The position numbers and the translations under genes were made by a program. Shown here piece after piece: positions 8,436 to 17,388 of a stretch of 50,888 nt of DNA. Source of the DNA: Epibacterium ulvae (GTDB taxonomy: Bacteria > Pseudomonadota > Alphaproteobacteria > Rhodobacterales > Rhodobacteraceae); the NCBI RefSeq assembly GCF_018678075.1, contig NZ_JAHHIR010000084.1:1-50888 (forward strand), in the 5' to 3' direction. The notes under the pieces were generated by a model. That model was not told where the DNA came from and searched no databases. It worked only from the letters and a program-made list of their open reading frames with translations. How positions within the stretch are numbered: position 1 is the stretch's first letter; each line of letters starts with the position of its first letter.

Positions 8436-9364
8436 AGAGACCTCTTTGATAGGCTGTGAAAATGAAGCTGGCCGTTTTGATGCTGCGCGGCGGCCACCAT
8501 GGTTGTTTTGCGGCGGCGAAAGCTTTTGCGCGGCGCATGTTGCAGTTGCAGGTTTTCCGGCGGCTCCATCGCAACCGGCACCAAAGGCGGCAAAACCCGG
8601 ATCACGCAAAAGGCCAGATTGTCCTGCTCCGCCTGCCCAAGTGCTGCGACCTCGGCCAGCAGATGTTGCGCGATCTGCGCGGCGGGGCTGTCGGCATGGG
8701 CGCACAGGCTGCGTTCCAGGGCTTTGAGCTCCATCGACAGCAGACCATCACTGGCCGCCACCACAATATCGCGCGGCCGCAAGGTCAATGGCTGCGCCGG
8801 GCAGTCGATTTCCGCAATCGCACGCCCCGCCAGAACAGAGGTGACGCAGGCGCGGTCCGGATGACGCCGCGCCGTTTCGGAATTGATCTTGCCAGCGGCC
8901 ACCAATTGATCCAGACGCGCTGCCATCGAATGATCCGCATTGAGCCGCCGCAACCGCCCATCGCGCAACAAGAACAGCGGTGAATCGCCGACCGACACCC
9001 AATAGAGCTTGCGCCCCAGGATCACCGGAGCCAGCAGTGTGGCCCCCATGCCTTTGCGGGCTGGGTCGCTCTCGGCATAGTGCGCCAAACAGGCATTGGC
9101 CCCTTTGGCCGCCTCTACCAGAACCGGCGTCATGCCCGTTTCCAGCGCAGCCGGGTCGCCACTGCGCAGTTTCAGCTCGGCAAAGACCTCGGTCACCACG
9201 ATCTTGCTGGCGACATCACCGCCCGCGTGGCCTCCCATACCATCCGACAAAACCGCAAACCCATGACCGGCCCCGGCCTGAAAATCGGCCACAACCGCAT
9301 CTTCCTGCCGATCACGTCGCCCCTGGCTCAGCGCGGTGGCCGTATCATAGACCAAATCAGCCAA
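8432..9364 (-). CDS. PP2C-family Ser/Thr phosphatase
   Basis: A metal-dependent (PPM) phosphatase expected to reverse the neighbouring kinase. Motifs are present in order: RRDRQEDA near the N-terminus (first metal Asp), SDGMGGHAGGD (about 40-50), GMGATLL, VSVGDSPLFLL, ASDGLL and a final QDNLAF with the last metal Asp. A basic tail of about 45 residues follows the catalytic domain, ending RRRKTTM and a His/Gln-rich stretch. No ATG is well placed. The most likely start is TTG at 9364, which overlaps the FHA gene stop by eight bases and follows GGACGGGG at suitable spacing, giving about 310 aa starting M-ADLVYDTATAL. No membrane segment is seen, so it is probably cytoplasmic. Confidence 0.88.
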   Translation of the reverse strand: MADLVYDTATALSQGRRDRQEDAVVADFQAGAGHGFAVLSDGMGGHAGGDVASKIVVTEVFAELKLRSGDPAALETGMTPVLVEAAKGANACLAHYAESDPARKGMGATLLAPVILGRKLYWVSVGDSPLFLLRDGRLRRLNADHSMAARLDQLVAAGKINSETARRHPDRACVTSVLAGRAIAEIDCPAQPLTLRPRDIVVAASDGLLSMELKALERSLCAHADSPAAQIAQHLLAEVAALGQAEQDNLAFCVIRVLPPLVPVAMEPPENLQLQHAPRKSFRRRKTTMVAAAQHQNGQLHFHSLSKRSL

Positions 9365-10880
9365 GATGCGCCCCGTCCTGCCAGGAGAACTCTGGCCCAC
9401 AGAGCGGCACGAACCGCAGGGTTGTCGCACCCACTCGGATCACATCACCCGGCGCCAGCGCTTCGGTGCTCAGCACTGGGCGGCCATTGCGGCGCACCAG
9501 ATTTGCCTTGCCACCGTGTCCGATAAAGAATCCTTGCTGTTCAGGGTCATAGGCAATGGCGGCATGTTGGTCGCGCGAAATACTGCTGTCGCCGAAATCC
9601 AACCGCACGGTCTGCCCCTCGCCCCGGCCAATCACACTGACCCCCGCGAACAAGGTGAACCCGGCGCCGCGCCCCGGACCATCGACGACGACCAGCCAGC
9701 CCACCGGGAACTGCGTCACACCGCCATCATCCGATACGCCCGTCTGGGCAAAAGGATCACCAGCGTCCACATCAGCGTCAAATCCCAACAGCCGCGTTTT
9801 CACCCGGCCCGCGCGCCCCATGGGCAGGCCCAGATCCGCCTCACCCAGATCCACACCCGCCGCCGCCGCAGTTTCGGCAAAGGCCGGTTCCGGAAAGGCC
9901 GCACCCAACGCCGGGCCTTGGCTTTTCGGCGTCGTCTCAACCACCCGCATCGGCGCAGGGTCCGTCTGCACTTGCTTTAACCGGTCTTGTTCATCGTCTG
10001 GACGTTCAGCACCTTGAGCATCCCCGGTGAACGCCGGATCCGTGACCAGCGTAACCGGATCCGGCGTCACTTCCTGTCGCCCGGGTCGTGACCCAGTGGG
10101 ATCGCCCGCATCTTCGCCATGAACCGGAGCGCGAGACGCAGGCGCGTGCGACAGGACATCAGTGTCAGTTCGGGTATGCGCCGCGACATCTGGGTGAGAG
10201 GGTGCCGATGCAGTGTCGCGGATATGCAGGAACTCATCCCGCCCGTGATCCAGCAGGTTCAAGCCGTTTTCCTGGCCGACGTCTTGTCCCGGGCCTTCGC
10301 CCAAATCCAGATCTGCCGCAAAATCCGCGTCTTCTGCCTCCGCTTCATCGTCAAAATCTTCGTATAGACCGCCCTGCGACGCAGCATCCGCCGCCGCCTC
10401 CAGGCGCAGCATCTTGGTGCGGTTGCGACGGGTGAAAATCCGGTAGGGCCGCTCTAGCCCGCCATCCGCCTCTTCGTGGCCCGCATCTGGGCCTGCATCA
10501 TCCGTGACGTCGACATCCGTAAGGTCTGCGGCCTGCGGTGCCGGGTCCGGCGTGGGTGCGACCGCCTGCAAGACGCGATTGCGCTCCGCCAGAAAGGCCG
10601 TCAGCGCATCGCTCCCTGCCGAGGCCGCATCCGCTGCGCGCGCATCAGTCGGCTCGGTCGCAACGGCAACGTCCCCAGGGCGCGGAGCGGCCTCTGCCAC
10701 ACGCGACGCCGCTTCCAGTTTCAAGGGCGGCGCAGGCTGCGCATTGGCGCGGGTCTCCGCCAGAATGGAGGTCAACATATCCCGGTCCGGCGTCGCAGCA
10801 CCCTGCACTTGCCCACCATCTGCCGGGCTCAACGGGATCTGATCTCGTTTCTCGCCGATGATGTCCTTGATAAACTTCAT
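9357..10880 (-). CDS. FHA-domain protein with long acidic N-terminal region
   Basis: The ATG at 10880 overlaps the kinase stop (ATGA), giving 507 aa (MKFIKDIIGEKRDQ...). About 350 residues are low-complexity, Ala/Asp/Glu/Pro-rich and probably disordered, with one basic patch (RIFTRRNRTKMLRLE). The C-terminal 110 residues form a forkhead-associated domain, a phosphothreonine reader: the conserved GR is in SVIGRGEGQ (about 418-419) and the Ser/Arg/His set in SSISRDQHA (about 432-440). Just before it, RVKTRLLGFD (Thr about 362) is a candidate phosphorylation site, similar in position to the regulatory threonines of GarA/OdhI-type FHA proteins. That parallel is an inference. It probably acts as the phospho-dependent adaptor between kinase and GTPases. 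Confidence 0.88.
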   Translation of the reverse strand: MKFIKDIIGEKRDQIPLSPADGGQVQGAATPDRDMLTSILAETRANAQPAPPLKLEAASRVAEAAPRPGDVAVATEPTDARAADAASAGSDALTAFLAERNRVLQAVAPTPDPAPQAADLTDVDVTDDAGPDAGHEEADGGLERPYRIFTRRNRTKMLRLEAAADAASQGGLYEDFDDEAEAEDADFAADLDLGEGPGQDVGQENGLNLLDHGRDEFLHIRDTASAPSHPDVAAHTRTDTDVLSHAPASRAPVHGEDAGDPTGSRPGRQEVTPDPVTLVTDPAFTGDAQGAERPDDEQDRLKQVQTDPAPMRVVETTPKSQGPALGAAFPEPAFAETAAAAGVDLGEADLGLPMGRAGRVKTRLLGFDADVDAGDPFAQTGVSDDGGVTQFPVGWLVVVDGPGRGAGFTLFAGVSVIGRGEGQTVRLDFGDSSISRDQHAAIAYDPEQQGFFIGHGGKANLVRRNGRPVLSTEALAPGDVIRVGATTLRFVPLCGPEFSWQDGAHLG

Positions 10881-12304
10881 GTTGTCTTCCCATTTACTGT
10901 CATGGCGTTGGTTCGAGTGTCCGCGCCCCAAATCCGCGCCACACGGTCGACCCATCCGGTCTCACGCGCGCGTTTCTCAGCTTTGGTTTCCGGCTTTGGG
11001 GCGTGAGCGGCCACGGCGGGTGGTGGTGGCGATCTGTGTTCCGCGCGCCGTGGCGGCGTGGTTTTATCTGCGACCTCATCCATCGCGCGGCGCGCCATTT
11101 GATCCTGCGTCTCCAGCCATTGGTCCACATCCCCGATCGGCTCTCCAAACATATCAACCATCTGGGCCGGCTTCTTGGGCACAGTCACCAATAACGCAGG
11201 CGACGCGCTTTGTGCGGGCTGCCCCGGTTTCACCTGTTTGTTGGTGGCCGCCACCAGGTCGGAAATCACCGTCTCCGGCACGGCGGGGGCTACGGCATCG
11301 GGCGCGGGTGCATCAGGGAGTGTCGCGACAGGAGCTGCTGGTTGTGCAACCACGGGTGCCGGCGTCTCAGCCGCCAGACTATCCGCCCATTCCTCGACCG
11401 ACTGAAACCGCATACCGGGCAGGATCGACATGGATTTGTCCACCGCACGCAGGAAATCCGCTGCAAACGGCCAGTCGCCCTCTTCCAACAACGGGCAGGG
11501 ATCGTCATAGCCCGCGGTGACCGCTTTCAGACGCGCCTGCGCATCCGCCGGTGGCATGCCGGTGATCAGAAAATGAAACGTCGCCCCCAAAGCATAAAGA
11601 TCGCTGGACAGCCGCTGCGGCATATCCGGTTGATAAAATTCATGGGGCGAATAGCCGTCCTTGACCGATAGCATTGCACCCAGAGCAGTATCCGCCCCCC
11701 CGTGCACACCGCACGCCGCACCGAAATCGATCAAGGTCAGATGGTCTGCCGCATCGATCAGAAAATTGTCCGGCGACAGGTCCCGGTGCAGGATCCCTTG
11801 CGCATGCAAACCCGAGACCGCCAGCAACGCCTGATCCAGCAGATGCGACAACAACTCCTGATCCAACCGTGCCGAATTCTCGGCGCGCAGGGTCACCAGA
11901 TCGCAGCCCTCGATACACTCCATCGCGATGTAGGCGGTGCCGTTCTCCTTAAAGACCTGATGCACGGTGACGATATTGTCGTGCTGGGCGCGCGCCAGCC
12001 ACTGGGCCTCGCGCAGGAAATGGCGCAGGACATTTTTGAAAGATTTCGCGCGATACGGCGAATGGGTCGCGACCTTGGCACCTTCACGTATGCAGAACCC
12101 GGCCGGGAAGCATTCCTTGATCACCACCTGCCGGTCCAGACTGTCGCGCGCTAGATAGGTGATGCCAAAACCGCCTGCCATCAACTCCCGCTCGATCCGG
12201 TACTGCCCCTGCAACAGGCTGTGCCCAAATGGCAGCGCCAGCACGTCATCGCTGGCGCGGATGGTCTCTGGCTGAGACGGAGGGACACAGGTTTGTGGCA
12301 ACAC
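10877..12304 (-). CDS. Eukaryotic-like serine/threonine protein kinase, first gene of the operon
   Basis: The 475-aa product has a complete Hanks-type kinase domain at about 33-315: Gly-rich loop AGGFGITYL (43-51), Lys63 in VVIKE, Glu99 in the C-helix, HRDLSPDN (173-180), DFG (193-195) and DLYALG (about 235). All catalytic residues are present, so it should be active. The C-terminal 160 residues are Pro/Ala-rich and then basic, with no transmembrane helix or PASTA repeats, so the kinase is probably cytoplasmic. Start: GTG at 12304 with AAGGAAAG about 12 bases upstream; no better ATG exists before the Gly-loop. It heads a leftward set of eight coupled genes ending at 2804. A 385-base gap separates it from the histidine kinase gene upstream, which presumably contains its promoter. 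Confidence 0.9.
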   Translation of the reverse strand: MLPQTCVPPSQPETIRASDDVLALPFGHSLLQGQYRIERELMAGGFGITYLARDSLDRQVVIKECFPAGFCIREGAKVATHSPYRAKSFKNVLRHFLREAQWLARAQHDNIVTVHQVFKENGTAYIAMECIEGCDLVTLRAENSARLDQELLSHLLDQALLAVSGLHAQGILHRDLSPDNFLIDAADHLTLIDFGAACGVHGGADTALGAMLSVKDGYSPHEFYQPDMPQRLSSDLYALGATFHFLITGMPPADAQARLKAVTAGYDDPCPLLEEGDWPFAADFLRAVDKSMSILPGMRFQSVEEWADSLAAETPAPVVAQPAAPVATLPDAPAPDAVAPAVPETVISDLVAATNKQVKPGQPAQSASPALLVTVPKKPAQMVDMFGEPIGDVDQWLETQDQMARRAMDEVADKTTPPRRAEHRSPPPPAVAAHAPKPETKAEKRARETGWVDRVARIWGADTRTNAMTVNGKTT

Positions 12305-12689
12305 GAGGGTTCGCTTTCCTTGGCTTGTCGATCAAAGGGACTGGCGGGCTTTGCACCCATTCAACCGCAGCTTCTGGCGGTGTATGATCCTTCAAAGGCT
12401 CGGCAAGACCTGTGTCCGAAATGCGTCCACATTCAGGCAATTGCGGCATTCCCGCCCCATTTTCGCCACAAGCGAGGGTAAACACGTTGAAAACAAGGCC
12501 TTTACGCAGGCTTAACTTTATCCGGGGATTTTTGGTAAAATTGCGCGAATTCAGAGATTTAGCCCCGGATTTCGCGCGCATTTTAACGACCCGGGTTCAT
12601 ATGAGCTCAAACACGGCCATAGACCGCGCGAATCCCCGCCAGGTCTCAGCCGCCCGAGGTCCCGTATCACACCGAAATAAGGGGTAGGA
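12305..12689 (-). promoter_or_regulatory. Leader region of the kinase-FHA-GTPase operon
   Basis: No convincing gene lies in this gap. A perfect 8-bp inverted repeat, ATCCGGGG (12520-12527) and CCCCGGAT (12563-12570), encloses 35 A/T-rich bases; it could be an operator pair, an attenuator stem or the end of the upstream gene's transcript. The AT-rich stretch 12480-12600 is the most likely place for the operon promoter, but I cannot name -35/-10 boxes with confidence. Confidence 0.35.
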
Positions 12690-14261
12690 TCAGGAGACCG
12701 ACGTCACATTTGGCAGGATCAGGCGGAACCCGTTGGTAAACGGCGTGCTATCGCAGTCCATCACCTCAAGGCTTCCGCCCAAAAGCTGTGCCATCTCGCG
12801 CGCCAGCGCAAGGCCCAGGCCCGTGCCATCCGTTTTTCGCGCCAGATGATCCTCGATCCGGGTGAACCGTTCAAAGATCCTGTCGCGATCCTCATAGCGA
12901 ATGCCTGGGCCGCAATCGCGCACCAGGATCTCCAGCCCGCCTGATGCCGTATCAACCGCCGGGCGCAACGCTATCGAGATCCGGCCAGAGGGGCAGAATT
13001 TCGCCGCGTTGTCACACAGGCATTCGACAATACGCGTCACCTGGGTGCCATCCAAACTGTAGTTGGCAGATAGATCAGGGTCCCAGTCCAACGAGACTTC
13101 CACTTTACTTTCCTGACGCTGCACCAATGCGCGGGTACGGGCCAGCCAACCATCGGCCAGCGACCGCAGATCGGTTGCAATTGGCGCCGGGGTGATATCG
13201 CCGCTGTCCAGACGGGACAGATCCAACATATTGATCAATTGTGTGCTCAACCGATGCGCCGCGCCGAGACCAAATTGCGCCTGCTCGCGATGGCGGTCTG
13301 GCACCGCGTCGCTGCTCTGGATCAGCTGAAACAATCCTAGGATCGAATTCATCGGCGTGTGAATGTCCTGGCTCATATTGGCGAGAAACTGCGTGCGGGC
13401 AAGCGCGGCCTGTTCGGCCTCTCGCTGGGCCTGCGCACGGTCAGACATCTCTTGATCCAGCTGCTGCACATGGCCTTCGACACGCGCCTCGAAACCATGT
13501 ACGGCTCCGACGATCTGGTCCAATGCATCCGGTTCCCGCGGCGGCGCGCGATCCAGTCTGAGCCTTCGTCCCGGCTCAATGGGCCCCGCGCTTGAGACAT
13601 GCACCGCCACTTTCATCAGATGTCGAACGATCAACCGGTGCACGACGATCATCAAAAGTGTCGCCCCGACATAGGCTTTGGCGATGTTTGAGATCAGCGT
13701 TGTCCAAAACTGCGCTTTTACCCTGTCTTTGACCGCATCCAGTGTCAAATGGACGACCAGATCGCCAACATGCGCCATCTCGCCGTTGGAATCCGCCACC
13801 GACAGTTCGAACATGCCAGTCATCGGACCCGGTTTTGGATCCCCGCGCATCCATTGATGTCCGGTTGGGGAAACCAGCACCACATGCAAAATCTCACTCT
13901 GGGCCATGAGCCCGTCCAGAATCAGCTCCACCTGTTCAAAGTCGAACTCCCACAGCGCCTGTTCCAATTGGCGCTGCATGACCTGTTCAACCTGCTGAAA
14001 TACCCGCAACGTATCGGTCTTTTGCCGTTGATAGCTGCTGAAAATCTGGATCGCTGTGGCAAACAATGACAGAAAAGAGCTGATCAAAAGCGACGCCAGA
14101 ACCAAGCGCAGGCTCAAACGATCTGGCAGGAAATCCGACACTTTTGCGCGCAGGCCTGGCTTTTTGTCGTCCTGCTGTCCCAGTATCGCGCCGCGCCGCA
14201 CAGCAGAACGGGACGCAGAGGAAGAGGCTGACCAGTCACCCTCACCATCAGCGTAGCCCAT
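12690..14261 (-). CDS. Membrane histidine-kinase-like protein lacking the phospho-accepting His
   Basis: The 523-aa protein has a cytoplasmic N-terminus, TM1 (about 51-74), a periplasmic sensor of about 110 residues, TM2 (about 187-212), a linker with a coiled coil, a DHp domain and a HATPase domain. The ATPase boxes look usable: CDNAAKFC (N box), RDCGPGI (G1), FERFTRIE (F box) and GTGLGLAL (G2). The H-box reads FLANMSQDIHTPMNSILG where the family has FLANMSHEIRTPMN: Gln298 replaces the phospho-His and Asp replaces the following Glu. A His (301) sits three residues later, at the usual Arg position. No receiver domain or response regulator gene is adjacent. It could act as a phosphatase or heterodimer partner, use His301, or be an evolving pseudokinase. 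The ATG at 14261 follows a G-rich sequence. Confidence 0.88.
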   Translation of the reverse strand: MGYADGEGDWSASSSASRSAVRRGAILGQQDDKKPGLRAKVSDFLPDRLSLRLVLASLLISSFLSLFATAIQIFSSYQRQKTDTLRVFQQVEQVMQRQLEQALWEFDFEQVELILDGLMAQSEILHVVLVSPTGHQWMRGDPKPGPMTGMFELSVADSNGEMAHVGDLVVHLTLDAVKDRVKAQFWTTLISNIAKAYVGATLLMIVVHRLIVRHLMKVAVHVSSAGPIEPGRRLRLDRAPPREPDALDQIVGAVHGFEARVEGHVQQLDQEMSDRAQAQREAEQAALARTQFLANMSQDIHTPMNSILGLFQLIQSSDAVPDRHREQAQFGLGAAHRLSTQLINMLDLSRLDSGDITPAPIATDLRSLADGWLARTRALVQRQESKVEVSLDWDPDLSANYSLDGTQVTRIVECLCDNAAKFCPSGRISIALRPAVDTASGGLEILVRDCGPGIRYEDRDRIFERFTRIEDHLARKTDGTGLGLALAREMAQLLGGSLEVMDCDSTPFTNGFRLILPNVTSVS

Positions 14262-14833
14262 AAATGCCCCCCGTCGTTTCGTTCACAGCACAGCTCATCC
14301 GTCGCAGCACGCGTTTCCCCCAAAGCACCAAGACAGCGGCGCAAAAATTCAACTCATCACCCACCACACACGGGGCTTTTGCCGACCCTAAGACACTGAC
14401 CGGACCTCACGCCGCCTGAGTGTCCAACAAGACACCAAGACACCCCAAGACATGCGCGACGAAAAATCGCCCTCGGTAAGACTACTCAACAGCCGTTAAA
14501 TTTCGGTTTGCCCAACTCTCATTAGCCGCGCGGCATGTGCCACCTGGGAGGTCGGTACACCCCTCGAATCATCCCCGAAGCGCTTATAATGCGAAAAACG
14601 CAATTTTTCAGCGAGAAAAGGGTTAACGAAAAACACGTCCAGAACATGTGTGCATGCAGACGAACCCACCTCAAATCCTTCACAAAAATGAATATTTCGA
14701 CCTTACTGCTGAAATTCAATCGTAAGCTAAACGTAATATATGCCGGTTATTTGCGCAGAATAAAAAGCCTGTCAAAAACAGTCATACCCCACCTTGTACA
14801 ATCTACGGGCTGCATCCTACCTATGTCTGTAAC
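14262..14833. other. Intergenic region, AT-rich in its second half
   Basis: This 570-base gap separates divergent genes. The stretch 14560-14800 is clearly more AT-rich than the surroundings. The heptamer CAAGACA occurs four times (14329, 14428, 14436, 14446). The open frames here have no recognisable product or convincing ribosome site. It probably holds the promoters of both flanking genes. Confidence 0.4.
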
Positions 14834-16282
14834 ATGACTGATCAAAACGCCTCTCTTCCCGCCCTCATCGGACCGATCCTTTTCCTTGATGAAGTCCCGC
14901 CTGACGGCGCTGCCCTGCAGCTAGCCGCATTGTTTGTTGTCGAAAATGGCACGGCTTTGCCGCCGGTGACAGTGGCCGGACAGGAGATCCCTTGCACCGA
15001 AATCGCGCGCTACCCCAACCACCATGTGCAGGTGGCGCGGTTTGCGCTGCCCGCCGATGGCAGCGGCGCCTATACTTGGAACGGCACCCAGTACCCGGTG
15101 TCCGGACCGCTGACAGCCGATATGCACTGCGCCTTTGTCTCTTGCAACGGGGAGGAACATGGCGACATGGACCGCAGCCCGGCCGAGCGCAACGCCATGT
15201 GGGCGCGCCTTGCAGATCAGCACCGCGACCGGCCCTTTTCGCTGCTGTTGCACGGCGGCGATCAGGTCTATGCCGATGAAGCCACCCACGACCACCCGCT
15301 CAGTGCTGGTTGGCCGGATGATCTGCCCTCAGATCCTGCCCGCGCCGATCTGGATGATCTTTATGCCCATCTGCGTCAGCGGTTCTTTGAACGTTATGCG
15401 CGCCTGTATGCGGGGGTAGAGTTTGCCTGGATCGCGGCCCGTGTGCCCTCGCTCATGCAGTGGGATGATCATGATATCTGCGACGGCTGGGGCTCTTTGA
15501 AACGATCCCGCACCTATTCGCCGGTTGGTCAGACCCTGTTCACCGTCGCGCGTGAGGCGTTTTTGACTTTCCAAGCGGCCGCCCGCGAAGGGGAACTGCC
15601 CAACCGGTTTGCCGATCCGCGCGGTCATCATCTGGGCTGGCACATTCAAGCCGACGGATTTCGCATTCTTGCCCCAGATCTGCGCAGCCAACGCACCCGG
15701 CGCGAGGTGATGGGCCCCTCTGGCTGGGCCATGATGGAGGCCGCCGCCAACGCGCAATTTGAGGGTCAGACCTTTTTGATGTCCAGCGTGCCTTTGCTGG
15801 GGCCGCGCCTGTCCCTGCTTGAGGCGGTGATGGTTGCGATCCCGTCGATGCAGAAATACGAGGACGACCTGCGCGACCAATGGCAAAGCCGCGCCCACAG
15901 GGACAGCTGGCGGCGCATGCTAAATCTGGTGCTGCGCATGGGCGACAGCCCAACGCAGACCCTGACCGTACTGTCTGGCGAAATCCATCTGGCTACCCGC
16001 GCCACGCTTGATCTCGGTGGCGGTGACGTCCTGCATCAGCTGGTCGCCTCTGGCATTTCACATCGCGCACCACCTGCGGCCTGGGCTCGCATTCTGGGCG
16101 CATTGTCCTGGCTCGGCGAAGACCCTCTGCCGGAGCACCCCGTCCGCATCCGCCGCATTCCGGGGCAACGGTTCCGCTATGTAGCCGAACGCAATTATCT
16201 GGTGCTCGCACGCCAAAACAACAGCTGGTCCGCCGCCTGGGAGATCGAACCCTCGGGCCGCTCACCAGCGCTGGCGTTGTGA
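14834..16282 (+). CDS. PhoD-like metallophosphatase
   Basis: The 482-aa protein resembles the PhoD-like (alkaline phosphatase D-related) metallophosphoesterase superfamily. It has FVSCNGEEHGD, LLLHGGDQVYADEA (metal-binding GGDQxYxD), MQWDDHDICDGWGS (WDDHD) and VLSGEIHLA (GE/D-x-H). The first 100 residues form a separate N-terminal beta-rich domain before the catalytic part. No signal peptide is visible (MTDQNASLPALIG...), so a cytoplasmic location is likely, unlike secreted PhoD. The substrate is unknown; family members hydrolyse phosphomono- or diesters. The ATG at 14834 lacks a strong Shine-Dalgarno. It converges with the GntR regulator gene, with only ten bases between the stops. Confidence 0.85.
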   Translation: MTDQNASLPALIGPILFLDEVPPDGAALQLAALFVVENGTALPPVTVAGQEIPCTEIARYPNHHVQVARFALPADGSGAYTWNGTQYPVSGPLTADMHCAFVSCNGEEHGDMDRSPAERNAMWARLADQHRDRPFSLLLHGGDQVYADEATHDHPLSAGWPDDLPSDPARADLDDLYAHLRQRFFERYARLYAGVEFAWIAARVPSLMQWDDHDICDGWGSLKRSRTYSPVGQTLFTVAREAFLTFQAAAREGELPNRFADPRGHHLGWHIQADGFRILAPDLRSQRTRREVMGPSGWAMMEAAANAQFEGQTFLMSSVPLLGPRLSLLEAVMVAIPSMQKYEDDLRDQWQSRAHRDSWRRMLNLVLRMGDSPTQTLTVLSGEIHLATRATLDLGGGDVLHQLVASGISHRAPPAAWARILGALSWLGEDPLPEHPVRIRRIPGQRFRYVAERNYLVLARQNNSWSAAWEIEPSGRSPALAL

Positions 16283-16292
16283 GCCCGCGGGT

Positions 16293-17060
16293 TCAAACTT
16301 CGCGTTTGACGTTCATTCCATAAGAGAAGCGATCCACCGGGTAGAAATTGGCAGAGCCCACCAGCATTTCGCCATTTACATCGGTGCAGCGGCGCAGGAA
16401 TTGCACCGTCAGATTACCGGGATCAAGATCGACCGAGGTGGCGACCTCTTGTGGTACAGGCACGACCGAGATTTCCTGCTGGATTTCGTTGACACTGTCG
16501 CCCAACGCATCGCTGACCGTGAGGCTCAGATCCGTCCCCTCGGGCGCGGACTCGACCACGTCACGCATAGTGGCGTTGATGAACATCATCGAAAAACACA
16601 AAGCACGGTTGCTGCTCGCATCACTGCGCACACCTGTAATACGCAGCCATTTCCGACGTTCCGGCAACTTCATAAACGGGCAGCTAAAGACCCGCGTGTC
16701 CACTTCTTCGATGATATTGGCCGTAAATCGCGTTTCGCTCACTTCGCGCAGGACATCGGTGAAATTGCCCAACGCATGAACATATAAGGCCTCCTCAGAG
16801 CGGCACAAAACCCGGCTGCCCGACCCCTGACGGCGCGAAATCAGACCGGAATTGGTCAACAGGCGCAGGGCCTCGCGGACCGTGTGGCGGCTGGTTGCAA
16901 ATTCCAGGCACAGCTCGGCCTCGGTGGGCAGCAGGCTGTCGACCGGGTAGCAACCGCTGCGGATACGATCGGTCAGAACATCCGCCATGCGTACATATTG
17001 CGGGCGATTGTCGATCTTTGACAGCGATGCCATCTGTTTAACCGCCATTTGTCCGCCCAT
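16293..17060 (-). CDS. GntR-family transcriptional regulator (HutC/UTRA type)
   Basis: The 255-aa protein has an N-terminal winged helix-turn-helix (about 20-85) with PTEAELCLEFATSRHTVREA and the wing RRQGSGSRVL, the signature of GntR regulators. The C-terminal half (about 110-250) matches the UTRA ligand-binding fold of the HutC subfamily, ending in SANFYPVDRFSYG. Such proteins usually repress a nearby uptake or catabolic operon until a small ligand binds. The true target here is not obvious: the adjacent genes are the convergent PhoD-like phosphatase and the divergent slyX. The ATG at 17060 follows ACGAGGGC. No histidine-utilisation or phosphonate genes are in the window. Confidence 0.88.
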   Translation of the reverse strand: MGGQMAVKQMASLSKIDNRPQYVRMADVLTDRIRSGCYPVDSLLPTEAELCLEFATSRHTVREALRLLTNSGLISRRQGSGSRVLCRSEEALYVHALGNFTDVLREVSETRFTANIIEEVDTRVFSCPFMKLPERRKWLRITGVRSDASSNRALCFSMMFINATMRDVVESAPEGTDLSLTVSDALGDSVNEIQQEISVVPVPQEVATSVDLDPGNLTVQFLRRCTDVNGEMLVGSANFYPVDRFSYGMNVKREV

Positions 17061-17388
17061 ATGCCCTCGTACCCTTCTATTTCGTCTCGTAGCGCTGCCG
17101 ACACATCAGCCGGGCCTTTCAGATCGCGGGGTCATTTTCGTCCAAGACCCCTGCAAAATGCGGCTCAAAATCGCTCTGGATGACATGACATGCCGCAGAA
17201 ACAGCCGCGCAATGCCTATAGTCGCGCGGAAGAATATGGTGTACCGTTTTGCGACACAAACTATTTCTGATTTCATGCGCCCCCAACGACGGACTAGAGC
17301 TTTATTCCCACGACACAGCAAGGGGAAAACACACGCAAAGCTTCCCTTACGTCAGGATCGGGCGCACAATTTCGCAGCACTTGCGTAA
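17061..17388. promoter_or_regulatory. Divergent intergenic region between gntR-type gene and slyX
   Basis: This 328-base gap must contain the promoters for both flanking genes. I see no gene in it and no clear palindrome strong enough to call a GntR operator. Confidence 0.35.

Noticed and set aside
2804-12304. Type VI secretion regulatory island (PpkA-PppA-Fha)
   Set aside because: The kinase, phosphatase and FHA protein would fit, but no Tss structural gene, Hcp or VgrG is present, and the partners are dynamin-like GTPases. The link remains possible only if such genes lie elsewhere.
14535-14837. 100-aa plus-strand frame before the PhoD-like gene
   Set aside because: AT-rich region with no recognised product and an end overlapping the start of a well-supported gene; probably non-coding.
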